A stretch of DNA of 64,000 bases from Roseiarcus sp963770035 (GCA_963770035.1 CAVYON010000067.1:496001-560000); one strand, 5' to 3'; positions 1 to 10,614 are shown, counted from the first letter of the stretch. The notes: generated by a model from the sequence alone, not told the origin. Numbers and translations are program-made.

Positions 1-669
1 GGCATGCTTCCGGACGCCGAGCGCGCGAAGATCGAGGAAACCTATGGTGAACGGCCACTGTCGATCTCGCTGTTCTCGGCCCATTTCGGTGTGAGCGTCC
101 CGCCCGCACAACTCGGTCTCGACCGGTTCAGTCTCGGCGTTTTGCCCGCTTCCGTGGCGCGGCAGAGCGAAATCGCTGCGAGCGCCAGCCTGTTTTCCGC
201 AGACCCCGGCGACGCGCTGCCGGCCTACGGCGTCACCAATTACGGCGCGATCGACAGCGGGCTGAACCCCGAAGGGCCGACGCTGGTCTCGGTCGTCGGA
301 GTCGACCGGCTCTCAAACTGGTCGGCGCTCCCGCCGCAAGAGGAAAAGGACCGGCGCGAACGCTGGCTCGACGCCTTCCAGGCGGCGCTCGACCGCGATT
401 ATCCGGGCTTCAGCGCGGCGGTCACCGAACGGATGTTCCTCAATGCGCGCTCGATGGCGGGTTTCATGAACACGCCCGGCGGGGCGGTCTACGGCTTCGC
501 GCCGCTGCCGTTCGAGCGCTCGATCTGGGCGGGGCTGCCGCGCACCCCCAAGACGCCGCTGCCCGGCGTCTATCTCGCCTCGTCGTTCGGCCAGTCGGGC
601 GGCTTCAGCGGCGCGATGCGAGCCGGCGCGGACGCCGCGCGTTTGGCGATGCGGGAGCCCGCGCGCTGA
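1..669 (+). CDS. FAD-dependent oxidoreductase, carotenoid desaturase/retinol-reductase-like, C-terminal part
   Basis: The reading frame is open at the left edge of the window, so only about the last 220 residues of the protein are present. The end carries the pattern typical of the C-terminal FAD-binding strand-helix of the phytoene desaturase/amine oxidase flavoprotein superfamily: PGVYLASSF followed by GGFSGAMRAGADAA. Members of this family are about 490-530 residues, so a little under half is seen and the N-terminal Rossmann dinucleotide motif lies outside. The substrate cannot be told from this part; carotenoid or retinoid-type desaturases and reductases are possible. The gene converges on the nagA-kinase pair, with only 7 bases between the two stop codons. 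Confidence 0.75.
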   Translation, partial: GMLPDAERAKIEETYGERPLSISLFSAHFGVSVPPAQLGLDRFSLGVLPASVARQSEIAASASLFSADPGDALPAYGVTNYGAIDSGLNPEGPTLVSVVGVDRLSNWSALPPQEEKDRRERWLDAFQAALDRDYPGFSAAVTERMFLNARSMAGFMNTPGGAVYGFAPLPFERSIWAGLPRTPKTPLPGVYLASSFGQSGGFSGAMRAGADAARLAMREPAR

Positions 670-676
670 CGAAGGC

Positions 677-1828
677 TCAGAGGGGCTCGCCGTCACCACC
701 GACCGCCCGGCCGCTCATCCATACGCCGGCGATGTCGAGCGCATCGGTGAAATGCACGAGATTGGCCTCGAGGCCCGGAGCCAGTCGGCCTATGCGGCCG
801 TCGAGACCGAGCAGACGTGCGGGCGTCGATGTCGCCATGGCGAGCGCCGAGGCGAGCGGCAGGCCGAGCGTCACTGCAACATAGCGGACTGCATCGCGGA
901 GCGTGATCGCGGCGCCGGCGAGCGTGCCGTTCTCGTCGACGAGCCTGAGGCCGACGCGGGTCATGCGCCGGCCATTGAGGTCGAAGCCGTCCGGGCCGCC
1001 GGCCGCCGGCGGCATGGCGTCAGACACGAGGGCGACCCCGCCTGCGCCCTTGGCCGCGATCGCCACCCGGCAGGCCATGGGGTGAACGTGTTCGCCGTCC
1101 GCGATCAGTCCGCAAATGACGCGCGGATCGGAGAGAACGGCGCCGACCACCCCCGGTGCGCGCGAGGTCAGCGGACTCATGGCGTTGAAGAGGTGAGTCG
1201 CCGCCCGCGCGCCCGCGTCGAACACAGCCTCAGCCTCTTCTGCGCTGGCCTCGGCATGGCCAAGACTGACGACGATTCCGGATTGGGCGAGCTTTGCGAC
1301 GAGCGGGAGCGGGACAGAAGCCGGCGCGAGCGTGACGACCGTGGCGCCGGCCCGCCCTTCGATCAGCATCCTTGCGTCGGCCTCACGCATCGGACGAATC
1401 CATTGCGGCGGGTGGATCCCCGGGCGTCGCGGGTCGATGAATGGCCCTTCGACATGGATCCCAAGCGCGCCCGGCACGCGACGTTCCGCCTCGCGCGCCC
1501 CCGAAAGCGCCGCCGCGAGCACCGCGGGGGCGTCGGTCACCACGGTCGGCAGGAATCCGGTGACGCCCTCGCGCCGAAATGCGCCGGCCAGGCGGGCCAC
1601 GCACTCAACGGTCGGCTCAGCGTTGAATAGTACGCCGCCGCCTCCGTTGATCTGCCAATCGATCATGCCTGGAGCGAGAATCCCACCGCCGCAATCGACG
1701 GCCTCGCCGCCGCGCGGGCGCTCCTCGACGTCGACCAGGGCGCGAATGACGCCGTCCTGCACGACGAGAGCGTGGTCGTCGAGAAAACGCGCGCCGTCGA
1801 ACAGGCGCGCGCCGAAGAACACGGTCAT
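677..1828 (-). CDS. nagA: N-acetylglucosamine-6-phosphate deacetylase
   Basis: This 383-residue cytoplasmic enzyme would deacetylate GlcNAc-6-phosphate to glucosamine-6-phosphate and acetate during amino-sugar or peptidoglycan recycling. Family motifs appear in the right order: PGMIDWQINGGGG near residue 55, the metal-site HVEGPF, SLGHAEAS, THLFNAMSPL, DGEHVHP, and the catalytic-acid segment LVSDAMPP. The length is normal for the family. It overlaps the upstream kinase gene by 4 bases (ATGA type), so the two are probably translationally coupled. That pairing suggests a route in which free GlcNAc is phosphorylated and then deacetylated. No nagB or dedicated regulator is adjacent. Confidence 0.93.
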   Translation of the reverse strand: MTVFFGARLFDGARFLDDHALVVQDGVIRALVDVEERPRGGEAVDCGGGILAPGMIDWQINGGGGVLFNAEPTVECVARLAGAFRREGVTGFLPTVVTDAPAVLAAALSGAREAERRVPGALGIHVEGPFIDPRRPGIHPPQWIRPMREADARMLIEGRAGATVVTLAPASVPLPLVAKLAQSGIVVSLGHAEASAEEAEAVFDAGARAATHLFNAMSPLTSRAPGVVGAVLSDPRVICGLIADGEHVHPMACRVAIAAKGAGGVALVSDAMPPAAGGPDGFDLNGRRMTRVGLRLVDENGTLAGAAITLRDAVRYVAVTLGLPLASALAMATSTPARLLGLDGRIGRLAPGLEANLVHFTDALDIAGVWMSGRAVGGDGEPL

Positions 1829-2721
1829 GTCGAAGGGTCCCTCCCGCTCGCAATCCGGCCGCCCGCCATCAGGATGGCCCCATCGGCGGCGTCGTGCAGG
1901 GGCGGCGTCAGCAGCGCGCCGACGATCGGATCAAAATACGGACGCAACGCGTCGCCGACCCCGCCGACCAGCGCGACCCGCTCGGCGCCGAGGGCGACCG
2001 CGCGCCGCGCGAGCGCGCCAATTGCCTGCGCGGCAGGGCCCACGACCGCAAGCGCGATCGGGTCGCCCTCGCCCGCACGAGAGCAGACGCGCGGGGCGAA
2101 GGCGCCGAAGTCGCCAGGTCTCGCCGCGCGCGACCAGCGGACGAGGGCGACAATGTCGCCGTCGAACGCATCGAGCATGTCGTGGGTGAGAGCGCTAGCC
2201 GGCCCGAGGCCGTCGTAGGCGCGCGCGGCCGCGCGCAAGGCGCTGAGGCCGATATGCGCGCCTGAGCCGGCGTCGCCGACGGCAAAGCCGCGGCCTCCGA
2301 CGATGATCTCGCGGCCGCCGACCCGGGCGATCGCGGCCGAGCCGGTTCCGGCGATCACCAGACCGCCGTCCGCCCCCGCGTGGGCGCCGATGCACGCCGT
2401 CACGGCGTCGTTGACCGCGCGAACGCGCATAAAGCCTGGAAAGGCCGCAACGACCCGCTCGGCGTCCTCTTTGTCGTTGACGCCGGCGAGGCCGAGGCCG
2501 ATCGCCATGCGCGGATGGTCGGCAGGCGCAAGTCCCCCGTCATGCAGCGCGTTGCCGACTACCGAGCGCGCGGCGGCGATCGACGCAGCGAAATCGACAT
2601 GGACGTTCGCCGAGGCGCCGAGCGCCTCCGCGAGCGTGCGGCCCTCGCCGTCCCTGACCCGCACGCGACACCGCGTCGCCCCGCCGTCGACGCCGACGAA
2701 CCAAAAGGGCGCTTCGGTCAT
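1825..2721 (-). CDS. N-acetylglucosamine kinase-like BadF/BadG/BcrA/BcrD ATPase
   Basis: A 298-residue ASKHA-fold kinase. The phosphate-1 loop is VGVDGGATRCRVRV near the N-terminus, the phosphate-2 loop is VIAGTGSAAIARV near residue 120, followed by GDAGSGAHIG, and the adenosine-loop-like segment LVGGVGDALRP is near the C-terminus. This BadF/BadG family includes bacterial and eukaryotic GlcNAc kinases, and the 4-base overlap with nagA downstream supports GlcNAc (or glucosamine) as substrate. It could instead act on MurNAc or another recycled sugar. It is the first gene of the two-gene unit, so a promoter should lie in the gap up to 3117. Confidence 0.85.
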   Translation of the reverse strand: MTEAPFWFVGVDGGATRCRVRVRDGEGRTLAEALGASANVHVDFAASIAAARSVVGNALHDGGLAPADHPRMAIGLGLAGVNDKEDAERVVAAFPGFMRVRAVNDAVTACIGAHAGADGGLVIAGTGSAAIARVGGREIIVGGRGFAVGDAGSGAHIGLSALRAAARAYDGLGPASALTHDMLDAFDGDIVALVRWSRAARPGDFGAFAPRVCSRAGEGDPIALAVVGPAAQAIGALARRAVALGAERVALVGGVGDALRPYFDPIVGALLTPPLHDAADGAILMAGGRIASGRDPST

Positions 2722-3117
2722 GGGGCGTCCCCATTTTTCCCGCGAACGGAAACGACCGCAGCCTGCATTCGGGGCCTCCCCTCAGGGTTAATCCCTTGAC
2801 CAATACTCAATCCGATATTTCGTCCGCGAAGGCCAGTCGTTTGATCCCTGCGCAAGCCTGCCGCCGTGTGCCGGGCACTTCCACGGCTGGACGGGTGGCG
2901 CGCGGCGATTCGTCGCGTGCGGCGCGCGACCCTTGCGCGAGACAAGCATAGTGGCACAAATTGTGCTGTGAGCGATGCAGGTCATCGCGGACGCAGCGTC
3001 GGGAAAAGAATCCGCGATTGCTTGCGAACGGGCGCAATCGAATGGGGACTTGAAATCGATTGTGCAGTGCAGCATATCTGCTATCATCTGTGTTCGGGAT
3101 CGTTGTGGAGGGGCCCC
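2722..3117. other. Intergenic region, 396 bp, divergent promoter space
   Basis: This gap separates the minus-strand GlcNAc kinase from a plus-strand small gene and should hold promoters for both. I saw no recognisable gene, RNA or clear operator. The short open frames here are G+C-rich arginine-heavy peptides typical of noncoding shadows. Confidence 0.5.
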
Positions 3118-3414
3118 ATGGGAGCCACCTGGAAGACTAAATGGGGAGTGCGGCGGGTTCGTCGCGAGAATCCGACCGTCGAGGAGGCGCTTATCGCCGC
3201 CGAGAGCCTGGCCGACGATCCGGCGCAGCGCGCGCAGATCGCAGCGTCACTAATGGGCGTGCCGGTGGAGGAGGTGCAAGCGCTGGCGACCAAGCAGGCC
3301 GCCAAGTCGCGTGGACGCGCCAGTCTGGTGGCCGGACGCACGCGAGCGGTCGTGGTCGAGTATAAGCGCCCGCGCACGGTCCGGCCGACGATCAACCTGA
3401 CCCGAAAGCGTTGA
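3118..3414 (+). CDS. Small basic hypothetical protein (98 aa)
   Basis: I chose the ATG at 3118 because a purine-rich stretch (gtggagggg) lies just upstream and the residues before it in the longer frame look noncoding. The protein starts MGATWKTKWGVRRVR, has an acidic helical middle (EEALIAAESLADD, then IAASLMGVPVEEV) and a very basic C-terminus ending in NLTRKR. From memory it resembles a small protein found in several Hyphomicrobiales, but I know no function. The tail and the helix-turn-helix-like spacing could suggest nucleic-acid binding; that is inference only. It converges on the O-antigen-ligase-like gene. Confidence 0.7.
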   Translation: MGATWKTKWGVRRVRRENPTVEEALIAAESLADDPAQRAQIAASLMGVPVEEVQALATKQAAKSRGRASLVAGRTRAVVVEYKRPRTVRPTINLTRKR

Positions 3415-3449
3415 ACAGTCCCCGTTCCGCATTGGCGAGCGGAGGCGTC

Positions 3450-4697
3450 TCACAGATTGGCGAGGCTCGCGGCTGACGGACGCGTGGTGCGATACTGGCT
3501 GCGGGCTGCGACATCGGTCGAGACCACCCCGACTGCGATCAGGGTCATCACGGTCATGTCGTCGAAATTGACGTTGCAAAAGGCGAGCGCAACGATCGCG
3601 GCAAAGCGAGCCGCCATAAAAGACGCGAGCCGCGAGGGCGCGCTCTCGAGATCGTGAAAGCCGAACCAGACGCCGACAGCCGCGATGACAGCGCCCACGG
3701 CGCCGAGTTCGTACCACACCGAGAAGGCGAAAGAACGCGGCGTATAAGCCGGAAGGATGAGGTCGCGAACGCCACGAGCCACAGTGGCGAAACCGTGCCC
3801 GGTGAGCAGTCTGAGCTTGTCGTGGGTGAAGACGTCGGCAGCCGCGGACAACGGCTGATAAGGCGGCGGCAGCGTGGCCAATTTGACGTGAAACACCCAG
3901 GCCGCGATCGTCGGCGCGAAGGCCGGGATCAGCGGCGACAGGAGCACGAGCGCGGCTGAACCCCACGCGAGTTCGCTCGCCGTGCGGTGCATGTCGGAGA
4001 TGGAGAAGGACAAGGCCAGATAGCCGGCGAACAGCGCAATGGTGAGTGGCGCATAACCGGCGATATAGGCGAAGGCTAGCGCGAGAATGAGCAAAAGTCT
4101 CGCGTAACCGTTGCGGCCCCGGGCGGTGAGGCCGCCTAGGGCCGGAAACAGAAGCACCGCCAGCGCGATTCCGCCAGCAGCCACGCCTTTGTCGTCCGAG
4201 ACGTGGTCGGCGACGCTAGCCAGGCCCCTGGCCGCCATGACGACCATGCCCACGACGACGCCGATCGGGAAGAGATAGAGGTCGGTGGCGCGCGCGTTGT
4301 CACGAGGCGCGGCGACCGCCAGCAGCGTCGCGACAATCAAGAGCCCGATCTTTAGCGCGTGCTGCAGGGCGGAGACCGGGTACGGCGTCCAGAGGACCGA
4401 TAGGGTCGCCCAGGCGAGCCCGGCGACCAGGGCCAAAAAGGTCGGCGTCGTGAAGGCGCGCAGCGCGCGGTCGCCAATTCCCGGCTTTCCCTCGAGCGCC
4501 GCGGCCATCACGATCATGGCGACGCCGATCGGGAAGACGATGAATAGGGCAAGCGGGTGAACGACGACGGCGATCGGCGCGCCAATCGCCAACGCCGCGT
4601 AGCCTACGCGCGAGAAAAACCGCGAGGCGTCCGCCGCGTCATCGCGGCTAGATCGCGCTGGACCTTGCTCTTGTGCCCCAAAGGCCATTTCAGCCAC
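3450..4697 (-). CDS. O-antigen ligase-like polytopic membrane protein
   Basis: A 415-residue protein with about ten to twelve hydrophobic segments, beginning with GYAALAIGAPIAVVVHPLAL near residue 33 and ending near ARFAAIVALAFCNVNFDD. A soluble loop between residues about 280 and 330 contains GHGFATVARG, resembling the periplasmic loop of WaaL/O-antigen-polymerase families. Such proteins attach or polymerise surface polysaccharide at the periplasmic face of the inner membrane. The assignment is by overall topology, not catalytic residues. The next possible start is the ATG at 4688. It is divergent from the GT39 gene, whose lipid-linked sugar chemistry would fit an envelope-polysaccharide role. 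Confidence 0.65.
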   Translation of the reverse strand: MAEMAFGAQEQGPARSSRDDAADASRFFSRVGYAALAIGAPIAVVVHPLALFIVFPIGVAMIVMAAALEGKPGIGDRALRAFTTPTFLALVAGLAWATLSVLWTPYPVSALQHALKIGLLIVATLLAVAAPRDNARATDLYLFPIGVVVGMVVMAARGLASVADHVSDDKGVAAGGIALAVLLFPALGGLTARGRNGYARLLLILALAFAYIAGYAPLTIALFAGYLALSFSISDMHRTASELAWGSAALVLLSPLIPAFAPTIAAWVFHVKLATLPPPYQPLSAAADVFTHDKLRLLTGHGFATVARGVRDLILPAYTPRSFAFSVWYELGAVGAVIAAVGVWFGFHDLESAPSRLASFMAARFAAIVALAFCNVNFDDMTVMTLIAVGVVSTDVAARSQYRTTRPSAASLANL

Positions 4698-4903
4698 CCC
4701 GGCGCCTTACGGCCGCCGCCTGCTTGTCTTTGACGGTTATACGACGGGGTCGGCGCAAGCGCTGTGTGAAGGGCGCCACACCTGAGAAGCAATTCTGGAA
4801 TGACGCTTTGCCGGCGCGTCCGGCGCAGACGATTGACCCTTGGGACGCCTGCGTGCGACTGGGACCGGCGAAGCGAGCAGGGGTTGCAGGAGAAGGCGAC
4901 GAC

Positions 4904-6478
4904 GTGACGGAGGCTTCCATCGTCGCCGGAGCGCGGCCCCGATCCAATCGGCGCCCGGAGTGGCTCATCGCGCTCGCGGCGGGCGGCGCGCTTCTCCTGC
5001 TCGCCATGCAGACCTTCGCGGCCTCAAGGCTCGAACTCACCTTCGACGAGGCCTACTACACGCTGTGGTCTCGCAGCCTTGCCTTCGGCTATCTCGACCA
5101 CCCCCCGATGGTCGCGCTCTTGATCCGCGCTTCGACCATGGGGTTCGGCAACTCGGAGCTCGGCGTGCGGGCGCTGTCGCTCGCCTTCGCCGGCGCGCTC
5201 CCAGCCCTGATCGGATGGATAGCCTGGCGCTTGTTCGGCTCGACCGAGACGGCGGCCGTGGCGGTCCTGATGTGGATCGCCGCGCCGCTGGTCATGGCGG
5301 GAGCGGTGTTCGTGACGCCGGATGCGCCGCTCGTCTTCTTCTGGACGCTGGGACTCGCGGCGCTCGTCGAGCTGTGGCGAACCGGCAAGGCGCGATGGCT
5401 GATCGCGATGGGCGTCGCGGCCGGCGGCATGCTCCTTTCGAAATTCACCGCGGCTTTCTTTGTCGCCGGGGCCGTCTTCGCCTGCCTGACCACGCCGTCG
5501 CTGCGGCGCTGGCTTGTCTCGCCGGCCGCCTGGGCGGGGCTTGCGCTTGCGGCGGCCATTGTCTCGCCGTTCCTCCTGTGGAACGCCGGACACGGCTGGG
5601 CCACTTTCGCCAAGCAGGGCGGGCGAGCGGCGGCAAGCGGCTTTACGCCGTATTTCACCGTCGAGTTCGTCGTCTCGCAGGTCCTCTTGATCAATCCGCT
5701 CGTGTTCGCGCCGCTCGTCCCCGCGATCGCCGCAGTCTCCTGGCGGAAGCCGGTCGCGCCCGGTTCGGCTGACGAAGCGCGACGGTTGCTGGCGGCGACG
5801 ATCGCCCCGGCCGCCGCGTACTTCCTGCTGCATTCCCTGCACGACCGCGTGCAGGGGAACTGGCTCGCGCCGCTCTTTCCCTCCTCGGCCGTCCTCGTCG
5901 GCGACTGGGTCGCTCGGGCCCTTCGCGCCGCAGGCGGCCTGAAACGCCGCATCGCCGTCGCTGCGCTGTGGGCCGCGCCGCTCGCCTTCGCGGTCATGCT
6001 CTTCGGTTTCGTGCAGGCGCTGACCGGCGCGCTGCCGCTCGGCGCCGCGGACCCGACCACGCGCCTCGAAGGGTTCCGCGAACTCGCGGCCGAGGTCGAC
6101 GCCCGCGCGCGCTCAGAAGGCGTGTCCTATCTCCTGACCCAAGGCTACGCGCTCGCCTCCCTGATGAGCTATTACGGCGATCCGGCGATAGCGGTCGTCC
6201 AGCCGGAGCAGCGGGTTCGCTGGATTTTCGCGCCATCGCCGCCCGAGTCGCTGTTTGCGGCCCCGGGCCTCGCCATCGCCGAGGCGGGACACCGCTTCGA
6301 CCTGGTGCTCAAGATGCGTTACCGCCATGTCGAGCCGGCCGGAACGATCGAGCGCCGTCGCGCCGGGCGCCCGGTTCAGGGCTACGAACTCTTCCGCGTC
6401 GCGAACCCTTACGGGCCCGTGCTAGATCCGCCCTGCCCAAGCGCCGAAGTCGATCTTCAGCGGAACTGCCGACCATGA
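4904..6478 (+). CDS. Glycosyltransferase family 39 (PMT/ArnT-like) membrane protein
   Basis: An integral membrane protein of about 524 residues. I chose the GTG at 4904, with agga upstream, because the 77 residues before it do not look like protein and the protein then opens with a short cytoplasmic tail and the first membrane helix (EWLIALAAGGALLLLAMQ). The GT39/PMT signature is clear after helix 1: LTFDEAYYTLWSRSL, with the catalytic-type DE pair, and then YLDHPPMVALLIRAS. Such enzymes transfer sugars from polyprenyl-phosphate carriers to lipid A or proteins at the periplasmic face. Its stop overlaps the ATG of ureD by 4 bases, an unexpected coupling to the urease genes. Confidence 0.82.
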   Translation: MTEASIVAGARPRSNRRPEWLIALAAGGALLLLAMQTFAASRLELTFDEAYYTLWSRSLAFGYLDHPPMVALLIRASTMGFGNSELGVRALSLAFAGALPALIGWIAWRLFGSTETAAVAVLMWIAAPLVMAGAVFVTPDAPLVFFWTLGLAALVELWRTGKARWLIAMGVAAGGMLLSKFTAAFFVAGAVFACLTTPSLRRWLVSPAAWAGLALAAAIVSPFLLWNAGHGWATFAKQGGRAAASGFTPYFTVEFVVSQVLLINPLVFAPLVPAIAAVSWRKPVAPGSADEARRLLAATIAPAAAYFLLHSLHDRVQGNWLAPLFPSSAVLVGDWVARALRAAGGLKRRIAVAALWAAPLAFAVMLFGFVQALTGALPLGAADPTTRLEGFRELAAEVDARARSEGVSYLLTQGYALASLMSYYGDPAIAVVQPEQRVRWIFAPSPPESLFAAPGLAIAEAGHRFDLVLKMRYRHVEPAGTIERRRAGRPVQGYELFRVANPYGPVLDPPCPSAEVDLQRNCRP

Positions 6479-7299
6479 CCGGCGCCGGCGGCGAGGTCAG
6501 CGCCCGCCAGCGGACCGTGGCCGAGGCGCGGGCGAGGTTCTCGCGGGCGGGAAGCCGCACAGAGCCCAGTTCGCTGTTCGAGACCGGGGGCCTTCGCTGG
6601 CGCTTTCCCCGCTCGAAAAGCCCTTGCGAGGCGGTGCTCGTCAACACCGGCGGCGGCGTGGCCGGCGGCAACTCCTACCGGATCGCGCTTGCGCTCAACT
6701 CCGGCGCCGAAGTCGAGGCGACGACTGTGGCTGCCGAGAAAATCTATCGCAGCGAAGGGCGGGCCGCCCGCATCGCCGCAACACTTTCGCTTGGGCCGGG
6801 CGCTCGCATGTTCTGGCTGCCGCAGGAGACGATCCTGTTCGAGGGCGCGCGGCTCGAGCGGACGCTCTCGATCGAGATGGCCGCAGACGCCAAGTTGATC
6901 GCCGCCGAGACGCTGGTGTTCGGACGGCTCGCCATGGGAGAAACGCGCATTGCCGCGCGGCTCAGCAATTCCTGGCGGCTCAGGCGCGGCGGCAAGCTCG
7001 TATTCGCCGACGCGACCCGGGTCGATGACGCCGGTGCAAGCCTCGACCGGCCGGCGTGCGGCGCCGGCGCGCGGGCGGTCGCGACCCTTATCGGCGCGGC
7101 GCCCGATATCGAGGCGCGCCTGCCGAGTTTAAGGGCGGCGCTCGAGTCCCACGGCGACGAAGTCGAAGCGGGCGCCAGCGCCTTCGACGGGCTCATCGTT
7201 TCACGCCTGGTCTCGGCCTCGCCGAGCCGATTGCGCGAGGCCGCGATTGCGGCCATTCTGGCGATGAGCGGACGCCAGCCGCCGCGCCTGTGGCGCTAG
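6475..7299 (+). CDS. ureD: Urease accessory protein UreD (UreH)
   Basis: The start is the ATG at 6475 overlapping the GT39 stop codon; this gives 274 residues, the usual length. Diagnostic UreD segments are VLVNTGGGVAGGNSYRI near residue 55, then TTVAAEKIYRS, and FWLPQETILFEGARLERT near residue 118. UreD forms the scaffold that holds apo-urease with UreF and UreG while nickel and CO2 are loaded. It is followed after 96 bases by the fused structural gene ureAB. The partners UreE, UreF and UreG are not encoded anywhere in this window, so maturation must rely on genes elsewhere. Confidence 0.93.
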   Translation: MTGAGGEVSARQRTVAEARARFSRAGSRTEPSSLFETGGLRWRFPRSKSPCEAVLVNTGGGVAGGNSYRIALALNSGAEVEATTVAAEKIYRSEGRAARIAATLSLGPGARMFWLPQETILFEGARLERTLSIEMAADAKLIAAETLVFGRLAMGETRIAARLSNSWRLRRGGKLVFADATRVDDAGASLDRPACGAGARAVATLIGAAPDIEARLPSLRAALESHGDEVEAGASAFDGLIVSRLVSASPSRLREAAIAAILAMSGRQPPRLWR

Positions 7300-7395
7300 G
7301 CGCGAGGCTCCGAGCGAGTTCATGTTCGTGGGGAGAGACGGCGCGTCCGGCGCCGCGCCCGGCGGAACGACGGCACGGGCGACGAGGGACGGATC

Positions 7396-8016
7396 ATGAA
7401 TCTGACGCCGCGGGAAAAGGACAAGCTCTTGATCGCCATGGCCGCGATGGTGGCGCGGCGGCGGCTCGAACGCGGCGTCAAGCTGAATCACCCGGAGGCG
7501 GTGGCCCTGATCACCGACGTCGTCGTCGAGGGCGCGCGCGACGGCCGCTCGGTCGCGGAACTCATGGACGCGGGCGCCCATGTTCTGACCGCCGATCAGG
7601 TCATGCACGGCGTCGCCTCGATGATCCACGACGTCCAGATCGAGGCGACCTTCCCCGACGGCACCAAGCTCGTCACGGTCCACCACCCGATCCGCGGCGC
7701 CGACGAGGCCGATGCGCCCGGCGAGGTTCTGACCGAGCCCGGCGAGATCACGATGAACGTCGACCGCGAGACGCTGTCGCTCGACGTCGCCAACAGCGGC
7801 GACCGGCCGATCCAGGTCGGCTCGCACTACCATTTCTTCGAGACCAACCCGGCGCTGAAGTTCGAGCGCGCGAAGACCAAGGGCTTTCGGCTCGACATTC
7901 CCGCCGGCACCGCAGTGCGCTTCGAGCCGGGCCAGAGCCGCAAGGTCAACCTGGTCGCGATCGCCGGCAAGCGCGAGGTCTACGGCTTCCGGCAAGAGGT
8001 GATGGGGAAGGTGTGA
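7396..8016 (+). CDS. ureAB: Urease gamma/beta subunit fusion (UreAB)
   Basis: A single 206-residue protein carries both small urease subunits. Residues 1-100 are the gamma subunit (MNLTPREKDKLLIAMAAMVA, VEGARDGRSVAELM, VLTADQVMHGV). After a short linker with TVHHPIRG, residues from about 107 on are the beta subunit (PGEVLTEPGEI, DRPIQVGSHYHFFETNP, FDIPAGTAVRFEPG-like, VYGFRQEVMGKV). Most bacteria encode these separately; fused forms are known, the best studied being Helicobacter UreA. The product assembles with UreC into the urea-hydrolysing enzyme. The gene is followed by vapBC rather than directly by ureC, which sits 770 bases downstream. Confidence 0.93.
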   Translation: MNLTPREKDKLLIAMAAMVARRRLERGVKLNHPEAVALITDVVVEGARDGRSVAELMDAGAHVLTADQVMHGVASMIHDVQIEATFPDGTKLVTVHHPIRGADEADAPGEVLTEPGEITMNVDRETLSLDVANSGDRPIQVGSHYHFFETNPALKFERAKTKGFRLDIPAGTAVRFEPGQSRKVNLVAIAGKREVYGFRQEVMGKV

Positions 8017-8049
8017 TAGGTTTAGAGTCCAGTTTGTCCAGAGGCGATC

Positions 8050-8364
8050 ATGCCGCAATATCGAACCACGGTCGGGGCTGACGGAACCATCGCGTTGCCG
8101 GCCGCCCTGCGCAAGAAGCTTAAGATCACAGAGGGATCCGAAGTCGAGTTCTATCTTTCCCTTGAAGGCGACGTATTCTTCCACGCCATCACGGGGACAG
8201 CGAAGGGCTGGCGTGGACTGTTCGAGACGGAAGTCCGATCGCCGCCGGTCTCCATTCGCGAGATGGATCAGGCGTTAGGCGAAGCGCTCGCTGACGACTA
8301 TCGCAGGATTCGGAATCAGGCTGCGCGAAAGCCTCCGCGGCATCGGCGGACTGCGGCGGAATGA
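8050..8364 (+). CDS. vapB: AbrB/SpoVT-family antitoxin (VapB-like)
   Basis: A 104-residue protein whose N-terminus has the swapped-hairpin AbrB DNA-binding pattern: YRTTVGADGTIALPAALRKKLKI, then GSEVEFYLSLEGDVFF. The C-terminal half (REMDQALGEALADDYRRI) is helical and would wrap the toxin. It overlaps the downstream PIN-domain gene by 4 bases, the classic antitoxin-toxin arrangement. It should neutralise VapC and repress its own promoter. The pair sits between ureAB and ureC, where no toxin-antitoxin locus is usually found, so it is probably an insertion. Confidence 0.85.
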   Translation: MPQYRTTVGADGTIALPAALRKKLKITEGSEVEFYLSLEGDVFFHAITGTAKGWRGLFETEVRSPPVSIREMDQALGEALADDYRRIRNQAARKPPRHRRTAAE

Positions 8365-8756
8365 TCGGCGTCGACACGAATGTCCTCGTTCGCATTTTCG
8401 CCAATGACGACACGAGACAGGCCGCCAGCGCGGCTCGTCTCATCGATGGAAGCGGGCCCGAACAGATTTTCGTCAATGTCGTCGTGCTTGCGGAATTCGC
8501 GTGGACGATGCGGAGCGCTTACAAGTGGGATGACGACTGGATCCGCCAAGCTTTGAATCGCATTGCCTGCCACCCGGCGCTTCACATTCAGCACCGCGCC
8601 AGTGTCCTTGAGGCGATCACGGATTCCAACACGGCGGTGCATCAGTTTGCGGATCGGCTCATTGCGACCTTAAACTTGGACGCGGGTTGCGAAACGACTC
8701 TGACTTTCGACAAGGAAGCGGCCAAATCTCAGGGCTTCCGCTTGCTCCAGGCGTAG
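8361..8756 (+). CDS. vapC: PIN-domain ribonuclease toxin (VapC-like)
   Basis: A 131-residue PIN domain. The expected acidic residues are present: D5 in MIGVDTNVLVR, E45 in VLAEFAWTM, D98 in HQFADRLIATL and D117 in TFDKEAAK, which together would bind Mg2+ for RNA cleavage. VapC toxins typically cut initiator tRNA or other structured RNA; the target here is unknown. The stop is 30 bases before ureC, so the pair is co-oriented with the urease genes and may be read through with them. The full length and intact acidic set suggest an active toxin. Confidence 0.88.
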   Translation: MIGVDTNVLVRIFANDDTRQAASAARLIDGSGPEQIFVNVVVLAEFAWTMRSAYKWDDDWIRQALNRIACHPALHIQHRASVLEAITDSNTAVHQFADRLIATLNLDAGCETTLTFDKEAAKSQGFRLLQA

Positions 8757-8786
8757 ACATTCTTTCAACCACAGGCAACGGCTGCA

Positions 8787-10511
<1,725 letters not shown>

Positions 10512-10563
10512 GGGGCGGGCAGCGTCCCGTTCAAAATAGACGCACGTACGTCACTTTTGTGCG

Positions 10564-10610
10564 TTGACACGTTCGTAATGAACGTTTACACGTACAATTG
10601 TGACGGAGGT
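10564..10610 (+). promoter_or_regulatory. Putative promoter with operator palindrome for the ParA-like gene
   Basis: TTGACA lies at 10564-10569 and is followed 17 bases later by the weak -10-like tacacg. Between them is the perfect inverted repeat ACGTTC-gtaat-GAACGT (10570-10586), placed where a repressor would block polymerase. A second, wider inverted repeat, ACGCAC...GTGCGT, lies just upstream at about 10539-10563. A strong ribosome-binding site, ggaggt, is at 10605-10610. Autoregulation is inferred from position only. Confidence 0.45.
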
Positions 10611-10614
10611 TGTG

